This document shows positions 8,654 to 20,827 of a stretch of 49,001 nucleotides of DNA, one piece after another. The translations under genes were made by a program, and so were the position numbers. The notes under the pieces were generated by a model. It had not been told where the DNA came from. It worked only from the letters and a program-made list of their open reading frames with translations, and did not search any database. This stretch comes from Acidovorax sp. CF316 (lineage in GTDB: Bacteria > Pseudomonadota > Gammaproteobacteria > Burkholderiales > Burkholderiaceae_C). The stretch lies in assembly GCF_000276605.1 (NCBI RefSeq), contig NZ_AKJX01000275.1, positions 1-49,001 of the forward strand, read 5' to 3'. Numbering within the stretch: position 1 is the stretch's first letter; each line of letters begins with the position of its first letter.

Positions 8654-8697
8654 GGACGAGCTCCCACAGTGGTTGAACAAGTGGCGAGCGAGGCGAG

Positions 8698-8970
8698 CTA
8701 TCTGGCTGAAGTGAGCTGCGGGACGTCCCGAACCGATCCGTTGACTTGCGGGTCCGTGTCTTTCTGAGCGGCTGCCGCTGCCCGGGCCTCGAGATCACGC
8801 TGAGTCGCTCCCGTGGACACGGTGGTCGCGGCGTGTTGAGGTGTCGCCGTGGGCGGCGATGTTCTGGGCTGCGTCTGAGCAGTCTGCGCCCCTAAAGGGC
8901 CATTCAGCAGTAAGCCCGTCAACAGAAGGGCCGCGGCGGTTCTCAGGTCAGTCCAGTTGGATGGGGTCAT
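8698..8970 (-). CDS. Small secreted/periplasmic protein
   Basis: 90 aa from the ATG at 8970. Residues about 10-28 form a signal peptide (TAAALLLTGLLLNGPLGAQ) with likely cleavage after GA-Q. The mature part is short, rich in Thr/Pro/Ala/Gln and probably disordered. It lies upstream of the membrane protein gene on the same strand with a short gap, so the two are probably co-transcribed from the divergent promoter region at 8971-9109. Confidence 0.6.
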   Translation of the reverse strand: MTPSNWTDLRTAAALLLTGLLLNGPLGAQTAQTQPRTSPPTATPQHAATTVSTGATQRDLEARAAAAAQKDTDPQVNGSVRDVPQLTSAR

Positions 8971-8989
8971 CAGCGATAGGTATTGAGGG

Positions 8990-9039
8990 AAATGCTTGAA
9001 GTGGTACCAGTAGTGGCACCTCCAGTTTTCAAAGCATTT
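8990..9039. promoter_or_regulatory. Candidate operator between divergent operons
   Basis: AAATGCTTGAA (8990-9000) and TTCAAAGCATTT (9028-9039) form an inverted repeat with a one-base difference. Between them lies a direct repeat, GTGGTACC (9001-9008) and GTGGCACC (9013-9020). The block lies between the start of the leftward secreted-protein operon and the rightward XRE regulator, and an AT-rich stretch (9058-9095) follows. The arrangement suits binding by the XRE repressor to control both directions (inference). Confidence 0.5.
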
Positions 9040-9109
9040 GCACCGACTCTAACACCGATGTATTTAATTAAGTGTGGTTTTTATGCATACGTAAACCGAC
9101 CCTTATGGG

Positions 9110-9436
9110 ATGGCAACAGCAAGCAAAAAAGTCATCCTCAGGGGCCGGCCCGTCGGCTCCAAATCGACCGATCCGACGATTGCAAAGGCCTTCGGCCAAG
9201 CGGTTGTTGTGTTGCGAACGTCCAAGGGTCTGTCGCAGGAAGCTGTTGGACTGGCGGCAGCCATCGGTCGCTCGAACATGTCGTCCATTGAGAACGGACG
9301 GACGGTTCCAAATCTTGTCGGCGTGGTCAAGATTGCAGCCGCACTGGGGTGCAGCCTGCCCGTGCTTTCGCGGGAGTTCGAGCGTGCCTACAAGGAGCTG
9401 CTCCAAGGTACAGAGGGTGACGGGCCGGCCAGGTGA
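9110..9436 (+). CDS. XRE-family transcriptional regulator
   Basis: 108 aa from the ATG at 9110. Residues about 27-82 form a Cro/C1-type HTH (VLRTSKGLSQEAVGLAAAIG, then SNMSSIENGRTVPNLVGVVKIAAALG). The N-terminal extension is basic. The protein is short with no sensor domain, which is typical of mobile-element repressors. It probably regulates its own gene and the divergent membrane/secreted pair through the repeats at 8990-9039. Confidence 0.85.
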   Translation: MATASKKVILRGRPVGSKSTDPTIAKAFGQAVVVLRTSKGLSQEAVGLAAAIGRSNMSSIENGRTVPNLVGVVKIAAALGCSLPVLSREFERAYKELLQGTEGDGPAR

Positions 9437-9751
9437 CCAGAGGTCGAATTGCCGCCTTCACCGGCCGGCCAGCCGGCCAGGTTTTTCTTGTACTGACGAT
9501 GGGTGTGCCGCTACAGTGACGGTGGCGTTATTGCTCGCACCTGATTCAAAGGTATCCCGCGTTTTTCGCCTCACACACCACATGCCCCAGTTCTTCGACG
9601 CCCGGACTTCACCGCCTCAACAGGTGGTGCGTGAGAGCGGCCGGCCGGATTTCGCGGGCATAGCCGGAAGCTAGGTCACTCATTCCTCAGTTGGCGCGCC
9701 GTACTTGACGGCGTCATCGCGGACTTCGTTCGCCCCAACTGAGCGTTATGT
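9437..9751. other. Intergenic region with GC palindromes and a 9-bp inverted repeat
   Basis: No gene is seen. A GC-rich palindromic stretch (about 9461-9482) followed by GTTTTTCTT may terminate transcription of the XRE gene. Near the right end, CTCAGTTGG (9686-9694) and CCAACTGAG (9735-9743) form a perfect inverted repeat with 40 nt between. A smaller hairpin (GCCGT/ACGGC, about 9699-9712) is nested inside, and the repeat ends 8 bp before the AAA+ gene start. It could be a leader RNA structure or an operator for that gene. Confidence 0.5.
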
Positions 9752-11170
9752 ATGACTGAAAACCTTTTTGAAACTACTGTCGGCGTGGCCGAGGTACTGC
9801 CGCTGTTCCAATGCCCCGATTGGCTGAGTGTTCGGCTCGACCCCGAACTCACGCGCGACGGAAGGCAACTGAGCGAACTGTTCCTCCGCTCGTGTGTGCT
9901 GATCCTGGGGCGAAGGCAACCGCGTCGAGCCACCGTCAACTGCGTGAAGGTGTGCGGCGCGCTCCACATCATGTTCGACTTCTCACCACGCCGTGGTGAT
10001 CTCGAGCATGCGACCCTCACCAGCCTGTCCGAGGCCCTGCAGGAACTGCACAACAGGCGTTTCGCCGCCGAGATTCGCGAGGCCAAGCCGCAGGCGATGG
10101 AGGACGTGCCGGACTTCGATCTTCCTGCGGTCGAGGGCGATTTCGACCTGCTGGGACTGGTCACCGGGCCGCGTCAGTGCAACCCCGTCGATGTGTTCCG
10201 ATTCGCCGAGAATGCCGAGCAGCTGGAACAGCGGGTCAAAGGGCGTGACGGCGATGCCGGCCGCAGAATCGCGCAGACCCTGGAGCGTCTCGCGCGCAGT
10301 GGTCTCAGCCGGCCCATGGCTTCGATCCCTGCTGGCTGGCAGCGCCGGCTCGATGCATTGGTAGAGAGCTTCCCAAATTTCGAGCAGGCGATCGAGACTG
10401 CGATTCGTCCACACATCGCGCTGTGCTCGGAGGGACTTCCCCATCGGCTGGCGCCCATCTTGCTGGTGGGCGGTCCGGGCATCGGCAAAACGCGCTTCGC
10501 CAACGCGCTGGCTGATCTTCTGGGCACGCCGCCGCCCTTGTTCCTGTCGGTCGCGGCGGAGACGAACTCCAGCACGATCGCGGGCTCAAGCACTTTTTGG
10601 TCGAATTCCTCGCCCGGCCAGCTGTTCGAGTCGCTTGCGTGGGGCCGAGCCGGGCATGCGCCTGTGGCCAATGGCCTGGTGGTCCTCGATGAAATCGACA
10701 AGGCCAACACCATCGGGTACAGCGCGCTTGGGCCGTTGTATTCGTTACTGGAAGAGCACACAGCAAAGCACTTCGTCGACCAGTCGCTGCCAGATCTGGA
10801 GTTCGACGCCAGCCACCTTAGGATCGTCGCGACTGCCAACGACCTGAGCGAGGTGCCGGCCCCGCTGCGTTCGCGGATGCTGGTGTTCCACATCGCGCAG
10901 CCATCGCCGACGCAACTCAACACGATCGCCCGGGAAATTCTGTCCGAGCTGATTCGCAAGATGAGGGTGCAGTTCTCGGTGGAGCTGCCTGCTGCGCTGG
11001 ACCGTCAGATTGCTGGCATGAGCCCGCGATCCATCAAGCTCTCGATGGAGATCGCATTCGCGCGTGCTGTGATGGCGCAACGGGATCATCTGAACGCAGA
11101 GGACTGGCCGGCACTCCGCATGGACGGTGCTCAGCACCGTCGCGCGGCAATGGGCTTCACGTCGAGCTGA
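9752..11170 (+). CDS. Lon-like AAA+ ATPase without protease domain
   Basis: 472 aa from the ATG at 9752. The first ~200 residues are an unrecognised adaptor-like region. The AAA+ module follows: Walker A at residues 240-247 (GGPGIGKT), Walker B and the DEID box at about 309-316, and an arginine-finger-like PLRSRM further on, ending in a helical lid. The order resembles the central ATPase of Lon, but the Lon Ser-Lys protease domain is absent and the protein ends after the lid. It may remodel or unfold a partner protein. Stand-alone Lon-like ATPases occur in phage and defence islands; the role here is unknown. It precedes the mobilisation genes but appears to be its own transcription unit. Confidence 0.8.
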   Translation: MTENLFETTVGVAEVLPLFQCPDWLSVRLDPELTRDGRQLSELFLRSCVLILGRRQPRRATVNCVKVCGALHIMFDFSPRRGDLEHATLTSLSEALQELHNRRFAAEIREAKPQAMEDVPDFDLPAVEGDFDLLGLVTGPRQCNPVDVFRFAENAEQLEQRVKGRDGDAGRRIAQTLERLARSGLSRPMASIPAGWQRRLDALVESFPNFEQAIETAIRPHIALCSEGLPHRLAPILLVGGPGIGKTRFANALADLLGTPPPLFLSVAAETNSSTIAGSSTFWSNSSPGQLFESLAWGRAGHAPVANGLVVLDEIDKANTIGYSALGPLYSLLEEHTAKHFVDQSLPDLEFDASHLRIVATANDLSEVPAPLRSRMLVFHIAQPSPTQLNTIAREILSELIRKMRVQFSVELPAALDRQIAGMSPRSIKLSMEIAFARAVMAQRDHLNAEDWPALRMDGAQHRRAAMGFTSS

Positions 11171-11243
11171 CGTGTGCTGGCGGGCGGCGCGCAACTGCCC
11201 GTCAACGCCAATCGGCGCGCTGGGCGTTGTGGTTACCCGAGGT

Positions 11244-11561
11244 TCAAACCTCTGTTGATGGAGGCGCAGGGTGGTCGTCCAGCGGAAGCAAGATGTCAAC
11301 TTGGGTATTGCCCGGGATTTGCGGAACCTTTTCCGCTTTCGGCGGCAAGCCGAACGCCGCGCGATCTTGATCACGCTCCAGCTCGTGTGGGATCGCTGCT
11401 GCAAGCACGGCCTGTTTGGTCATGATCCATTTGCCAATAATGATTGCCTGGCGCGTACTGCGTTTGCGCTCTGCGTCGCACTGCTTCGCGAGCAGTTGAG
11501 ATCGTCTGTTTTTGAGCTGCTGCAGTTTGATGTCAATCGACTGGATGTTGTTGGGTGTCAT
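11244..11561 (-). CDS. mobC: MobC-like mobilisation accessory protein
   Basis: 105 aa from the ATG at 11561, which has AGGAAC upstream. The frame is open to 11711, but the extra part overlaps the oriT and looks non-coding. The protein is small and basic with a helical N-terminal half (IKLQQLKNRRSQLLAKQ). It lies divergent from the relaxase with the oriT between them, exactly where MOBQ systems encode MobC, which melts oriT DNA and helps the relaxase bind. Identification rests on position, size and composition rather than a strong motif. Confidence 0.65.
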   Translation of the reverse strand: MTPNNIQSIDIKLQQLKNRRSQLLAKQCDAERKRSTRQAIIIGKWIMTKQAVLAAAIPHELERDQDRAAFGLPPKAEKVPQIPGNTQVDILLPLDDHPAPPSTEV

Positions 11562-11702
11562 GGCCGTTCCTGGATACGTTTGCTCAGTACAGTGTATGAA
11601 TTGGCGAGCCATCCGTGGGGCTGCGCGGTAGTGATTGCCCCTGTTCATTTGGCCTTTGTCGCGAATGGCTGTTGGATAAGAGGCGCGGACGGCTTGTCCC
11701 AA

Positions 11703-11739
11703 AGGGCGCACTTAGAGTATTCCCGCGCTGCGGGAATAC
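11703..11739 (-). other. oriT: Origin of transfer (oriT), RSF1010/MOBQ type
   Basis: Read on the minus strand, a perfect inverted repeat with 10-bp arms (11717-11739, arms GTATTCCCGC/GCGGGAATAC) is followed after 2 nt by TAAGTGCGCCCT (11703-11714). This matches the core nic sequence of the RSF1010/R1162/pSC101 family (TAAatGCGCCCT or TAAgtGCGCCCT), and the repeat-then-core order is the same. Position supports it: it lies between the mobC-like gene and the relaxase start. Confidence 0.9.
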
Positions 11740-11781
11740 GTGCGGTCAGGGCTGCGCCCCGACACCCTTGAGGAACTGCGA

Positions 11782-12768
11782 ATGGCTATTTTTCATTTGA
11801 GCGCACGCGCACCCATTGCTCGCGGCAGCGGTCGCTCTGCGACGGCTGCCGCGGCCTATCGCGCCGGCGTATTGATCACCGATCTGCGCACCGGCCAGGT
11901 CTTTGACTATCGCCGGCGCAAGGGCGTGCTTGACGCGCGCATTCACCTGCCGGGCGGCCGGTTTGTGCGGGATCGCGAGAAATTCTGGAACGACCTGGAG
12001 CTGCACCACCGCCGGAGTGATGCCGTGCTCGCGCGCGAAGTTGTGCTCGCACTTCCCAACGAGCTGGATGCCGACGAGCGCGCCGCGTTGGCTTTCGGCT
12101 TCTCCCGAGACATCGCCACCGAGTTTGGTGTCGGAGTGGATTGCGCCTTGCACGCGCCATCCCGCGGCGGTGATGACCGAAATTTTCACGCACACTTGCT
12201 CCTGACCGCATGCACGGTCGATGCCGACGGCGGGCTCGGCAAAAAGGCAGAGAGGCTCGATCCCATCGCCTGCAAGCGAAGTGGCGCAGCGGACTCCGTG
12301 TCATGGCTGCGGCCACATTGGCAGCTTTCGGTCAACGCTGCGCTGGCCCGCAAGGGATCTGCCGAGCGCGTTGACCACAGAAGCTTCAAGGATCGAGGTA
12401 TTGAGCGGTTGCCCGCCGTGCACATTGGCATCAAGGGTGCTTCAGCTCGGAGGCGAGCCAGCCTCAACGCGCGTCTGCGACGGCGGAATGCGCGGCTGGA
12501 GGCTCTTGACGAGCAGATGGGCAAACTGATGCGGATGAAAGCACGCTTGGCTGCGCGGATCGAGCCAAAGCCAGGCGACCAGCGTCCGGTGCGTGTTGTC
12601 GACGACCAAGCGTCCGACTTGCTGCTGTGGCGACGCCGCCCTCAGCCGAAGGTGCCAAAGGGCGCAGTTTCTGCGCGTCTGGCGAAGCCTGAAGGCCTGG
12701 AAGCCAGCCGCCAACCGGACAACACCTGGAACGGCTCTCGGCCGGCCCGGCGACGCCCGGGACGCTGA
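11782..12768 (+). CDS. mobA: MobA/MobL-family relaxase
   Basis: 328 aa from the ATG at 11782, with GAGGAA at 11770-11775. It nicks the adjacent oriT and carries the DNA strand into recipients when a helper conjugation system is present. The N terminus MAIFHLSARAP with Y26 (AAAYRAG) matches the position of the RSF1010 MobA catalytic Tyr25. The HUH-type metal motif is at about 134-138 (NFHAHLL, H136 and H138). After about residue 210 there is a basic, Arg-rich tail. The protein lacks the long primase domain of RSF1010 MobA, as is common in small MOBQ elements. No type IV secretion genes are visible, so the element would be mobilisable rather than self-transmissible. Confidence 0.92.
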   Translation: MAIFHLSARAPIARGSGRSATAAAAYRAGVLITDLRTGQVFDYRRRKGVLDARIHLPGGRFVRDREKFWNDLELHHRRSDAVLAREVVLALPNELDADERAALAFGFSRDIATEFGVGVDCALHAPSRGGDDRNFHAHLLLTACTVDADGGLGKKAERLDPIACKRSGAADSVSWLRPHWQLSVNAALARKGSAERVDHRSFKDRGIERLPAVHIGIKGASARRRASLNARLRRRNARLEALDEQMGKLMRMKARLAARIEPKPGDQRPVRVVDDQASDLLLWRRRPQPKVPKGAVSARLAKPEGLEASRQPDNTWNGSRPARRRPGR

Positions 12769-12830
12769 AACCGAAGGGCGTTCCACGGTTCAGCGCGATC
12801 CCCACGCTCGCGAGTGAATGCGTGGTTGTA

Positions 12831-12853
12831 GAATGCATGCATCGAATGCATTC
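12831..12853. promoter_or_regulatory. Palindromic operator of the fitAB-type operon
   Basis: GAATGCAT occurs at 12831 and 12844, the second extending to the perfect palindrome GAATGCATTC (12844-12853), with GCATGC between. The block ends 12 bp before the antitoxin start and overlaps the expected promoter. FitAB complexes autoregulate by binding inverted repeats in just this position. Confidence 0.7.
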
Positions 12854-12865
12854 GAGGTGATCGCC

Positions 12866-13120
12866 ATGGCTATGCTGACAGTTCGCAACCTTTCCGAGGA
12901 AGTGCACCGTGCTCTGCGCGTCCGTGCTGCCCAGCACGGCCAGAGCATGGAGGCCGAGGTGCGCGAGATTTTGGAGTCAGCGATCAGCCCCAAGGGGCGC
13001 GTGAAGCTGGGCTCGCTCTTGGCTGACATGGGCCGCCAAGCCAAGCTGAGCGATGAAGAGTTTGCTGTATTCGAGCAGGTGCGCGACAAGACACCTGCAC
13101 GCCCGGTGAGCATCGAATGA
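12866..13120 (+). CDS. FitA-like antitoxin (ribbon-helix-helix)
   Basis: 84 aa from the ATG at 12866, which has GAGGTGA upstream; ATG 12872 is an alternative. The N terminus LTVRNLSEEVHRALRVRAAQHGQSMEAEVREILESAI is a textbook Arc/MetJ-type ribbon-helix-helix as in FitA and StbC. The C-terminal tail should wrap around and block the toxin active site. It overlaps the toxin gene as ATGA, so the pair is translationally coupled. It probably stabilises the element in the host. Confidence 0.9.
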   Translation: MAMLTVRNLSEEVHRALRVRAAQHGQSMEAEVREILESAISPKGRVKLGSLLADMGRQAKLSDEEFAVFEQVRDKTPARPVSIE

Positions 13121-13536
13121 TTCTGCTCGACACCAACGTGATGTCGGAGCCACTCCGACAGGCGCCGGAGCCCCGGGTGATCGAGTGGATCGACGCCCAG
13201 GCGATGGAGACCTTGTTCCTTTCCGCCATCACGGTGGCAGACCTACGAGCGGGTGTTGCCCTACTGCCGGCCGGCAAGCGTCGGGCAGGCTTGCAAGAGA
13301 ACTTGGAAAAGCGTGTATTACCCCTGTTCGCCGGCCGTGTATTGCCGTTCGACTTGGCCTGCACCCAGGCCTATGCGGCGCTGATGGCTAAGGCCCGCAG
13401 CGCTGGCTTGGCCGTGGCCACGGCCGATGGCTACATCGCGGCGATCGCGGCGGCCAACGGGTTCGCTGTCGCGACCCGAGACGTCAGCCCGTTCGAGGCC
13501 GCAGGTATTACTGTCATTAATCCGTGGCAGGCGTAA
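13117..13536 (+). CDS. FitB/VapC-type PIN-domain toxin
   Basis: 139 aa from the ATG at 13117, overlapping the antitoxin stop. It is a PIN-domain ribonuclease with the metal-binding acidic set D5 (ILLDTN), a central acidic residue near D42, D104 (TADGYIAAIA) and D122 (ATRDVSPF). Length and motifs match the FitB/StbB branch of VapC toxins, which cleave RNA (often tRNA) when the antitoxin is lost. It lies 140 bp upstream of the restriction operon on the same strand. Confidence 0.92.
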   Translation: MILLDTNVMSEPLRQAPEPRVIEWIDAQAMETLFLSAITVADLRAGVALLPAGKRRAGLQENLEKRVLPLFAGRVLPFDLACTQAYAALMAKARSAGLAVATADGYIAAIAAANGFAVATRDVSPFEAAGITVINPWQA

Positions 13537-13674
13537 GTACATGCATAAGCGGGTGGAGTTTTATTTGATTGCTTCTGCTGGACGAACTGTAGAAGCTATC
13601 CAGGAAAGAAAACAAATGGCTCTTGCTTGGTCATGCCCGGAGCTTTAAGAAATTACAAGATAGGACGTACATCG

Positions 13675-15214
<1,540 letters not shown>

Positions 15215-15225
<11 letters not shown>

Positions 15226-16501
15226 TTGGCTGATTCGCTCCCTTGGAGATGTATTGAACTTTGCAAATGGCAAAACAAGTCCAGAAAGAACCAATGATGG
15301 CAAGTATTGTGTTTTTGGCTCGAATGGCCCAATTGGGCAATCGGAGTTCAAGAACGCCCCAAAGGACACAATTATCGTCGGGCGCGTTGGTTCGTATTGC
15401 GGCTCAACATTCTTCTCAAAACTCGAATGTTGGGTAACAGATAACGCGATACGCGCAAATGCCAAAGAAGGAAGTGATGCACGTTTTGCATATTACCTGC
15501 TCCAAACTTTGAACTTGAACGAGCGTCGCGCTGGTTCAGGTCAGCCACTCCTGAATCAATCAATTCTTTCTTCGATTGATGTAGTGGTGCCACCACCTGA
15601 AGAACAACGCGCCATTGCCCACATCATCGGCACACTGGACGATAAGATCGAACTCAACCGTCGTGCGAACGAAACACTGGAAGCGGCAGCACTCGCCTTA
15701 TTCAAGGGGTGGTTCGTGGACTTCGAGCCGGTGCGTGCCAAGCTGGAAGGCCGCTGGCAACCCGGCCAATCCTTGCCCGGCCTGCCCGCGCACCTCTACG
15801 ACCTCTTTCCTGACCGGTTCGTCGAATCGGAGTTGGGCGAGGTTCCAGAAGGGTGGGAACACATTCCGTTTGGTTCGTTGCTGGAAAGCACAATCGGCGG
15901 AGACTGGGGGAAAGACGCTCCAGAAGATGACCACAATCAAGTCGTCTCCATAATTCGCGGAACAGATTTTCCTGATGTTTCGTCAGGCGGCATCGGGAAG
16001 GTGCCGACTCGATACACGTCTGCCAAAAAACTCGCCTCTCGTCAGTTGCAGGCTGGCGATATCGTTCTGGAAATTTCTGGAGGTAGTCCAACACAGCCAA
16101 CAGGTCGCTCCATCTTTATTTCGGAATCGACCCTCGAGCGGTTTAGTAACGCTGTTGTCTGCGCCAGCTTCTGTAGGCGCTTCCAGCCCAAGAACAGAGG
16201 TCTCGGCGCGCTTGCCTTCATGCATCTGCAGCATCTTTATGCCGCAGGTGGAACTTGGAAATACCAAAATCAAAGCACGGGAATCGCAAATTTTCAGACC
16301 ACTCGCTTCCTAGAGTCTGAGATGGTTGCCATGCCATCGGCGGTATTGTTGAATTTCTTCGCAGCCCAGGCACAGTCATTGCTCGAAAAAATGTCGAGCA
16401 ATGAAAATCTTGCATTGGTCAAATTGCGCGACACGCTGTTGCCCAAGGTAATCTCCGGCGAACTGCGCGTTCACGATGCCGAGCGCATCCTCGGGGCTTG
16501 A
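15215..16501 (+). CDS. hsdS: Type I restriction specificity subunit
   Basis: 428 aa from the ATG at 15215, with AAGGAG 7 nt upstream. It has two target-recognition domains (about residues 5-130 and 205-400), each followed by a conserved helical spacer (first [20 protein letters not shown] plus [14 protein letters not shown], then [16 protein letters not shown] at the C terminus). Each recognition domain reads one half of a bipartite target. The recognition domains are visibly AT-richer than the spacers and the flanking hsdM/hsdR genes, which is the mark of domain exchange between strains. The gene is intact. Confidence 0.95.
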
Positions 16502-16505
16502 CCAG

Positions 16506-17552
16506 ATGAAGCTTCAGCTCGACGCCAACAATTATGAGGCCTGTCCACCATACAACGAATGGTTGGATGACCGGTACTCAGAGCAGTCGGGCGAAACACT
16601 CGACATTCTTGGTTATCAGCCAAGGCCAAGCTTTGTCCTTTTCACCATGAGTGCGGACACTTATGAAGCCACATTTTCTGATTTTACGCAACAGCGCGAA
16701 GAAGTAATAAAAGAATCTGTATGCAATCACTTTCCATCACCGATTGCCTACTATTTCTACCGATTCGAGAACGGGTACGAAAGTGATCTGCAGCGCCTTC
16801 ACTTTCTCCGAGACACCTGGGAGTCGGTCATCGACATCTTGCACGCGCTCGCCGTGGCGGAATGCCGTCATCGAAATATCCAGGTCTTAGATCCGCTGAA
16901 GTTTAAGGATTTGTTCACCGACAGTGTTGCAAAAAGACTCGAGAACATAGAGGTAATAACTACCCAACTGAGTGCCGCAGGAATTTTGCCAGCCGTCGCA
17001 AAAATATCGCCGGCGGTGACGCTCGCAGCGATGAAGGAGCTCAACCAGTCTCGAAATGCCTTCTCTCATAGCGCGGCGCAGTCTGAGGCGCAGGCACGGA
17101 GTTGGATAAGCGAATGCTATGTAGACGTCGTGGAAGTTCTTGCAGAGCTGGATAGCCTGGAAGACGTACAAATCGTTCGGTACTTGAGTCAAGTTGATGG
17201 AACAACTCTGAGATGTGAAATTTTTAGAGGACACAGTTCTACTAGGACAATTCAGAATATCAAGATTAGTCATCAGCAAATGATTGACTCTGCGAAATAC
17301 TTCCAGAAAGGGCAGATGCTAGTGCTTGCTGATGGATTAATTTTTGGGCTTCGCCCGATGGTTTTTTTTCGCGAGGACGGTGTGGGTCACACGACTCGTC
17401 TGTGCATCTTTAGAAAGACACGAGGGGAAGATCCCGACCGGCGGCTTGAGTACGAAGTTATTGGTGAAGCCACACGTCACGAAGAAAGTCGAAAAAACTT
17501 CGCAACAGAAATAAACGAGTTGCGGGGAATTTTTGGATTGGGGGCTGAATAG
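16506..17552 (+). CDS. HEPN-motif protein embedded in the type I RM operon
   Basis: 348 aa from the ATG at 16506, 4 bp after hsdS. I do not recognise a named family. The central helical region (about residues 95-215) contains SRNAFSHS, with R183-N184-x3-H188, the exact RNxxxH signature of HEPN ribonucleases, preceded by long helices as in HEPN folds. The C-terminal ~130 residues are beta-rich ([33 protein letters not shown]) and unassigned. Base composition is clearly AT-richer than hsdM and hsdR. The position between hsdS and hsdR recalls PrrC, a HEPN-type anticodon nuclease held silent by its type I enzyme, but this protein lacks the ABC-type ATPase domain of PrrC and RloC. A suicide RNase triggered by RM failure is a reasonable inference; no function is shown. 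Confidence 0.85.
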   Translation: MKLQLDANNYEACPPYNEWLDDRYSEQSGETLDILGYQPRPSFVLFTMSADTYEATFSDFTQQREEVIKESVCNHFPSPIAYYFYRFENGYESDLQRLHFLRDTWESVIDILHALAVAECRHRNIQVLDPLKFKDLFTDSVAKRLENIEVITTQLSAAGILPAVAKISPAVTLAAMKELNQSRNAFSHSAAQSEAQARSWISECYVDVVEVLAELDSLEDVQIVRYLSQVDGTTLRCEIFRGHSSTRTIQNIKISHQQMIDSAKYFQKGQMLVLADGLIFGLRPMVFFREDGVGHTTRLCIFRKTRGEDPDRRLEYEVIGEATRHEESRKNFATEINELRGIFGLGAE

Positions 17553-17583
17553 AAATGTACGAATCCAGATTCGCAGGGGAACA

Positions 17584-20808
<3,225 letters not shown>

Positions 20809-20827
20809 TTTACAAGGGGAGGGTTCG

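Noticed and set aside
9143..9646. Four GGCCGGCC octamers around the XRE gene, considered as operator sites
   Set aside because: The same octamer also occurs at about 2505, 4004, 12740 and several places in the chromosome, so it is a common GC-rich word here.
9752..11170. BREX BrxL-type or complete Lon protease
   Set aside because: No protease domain and none of the BREX partner genes are present.
16506..17552. PrrC anticodon nuclease
   Set aside because: It occupies a PrrC-like position and has RNxxxH, but has no Walker A or ABC ATPase domain, so it is not PrrC or RloC.
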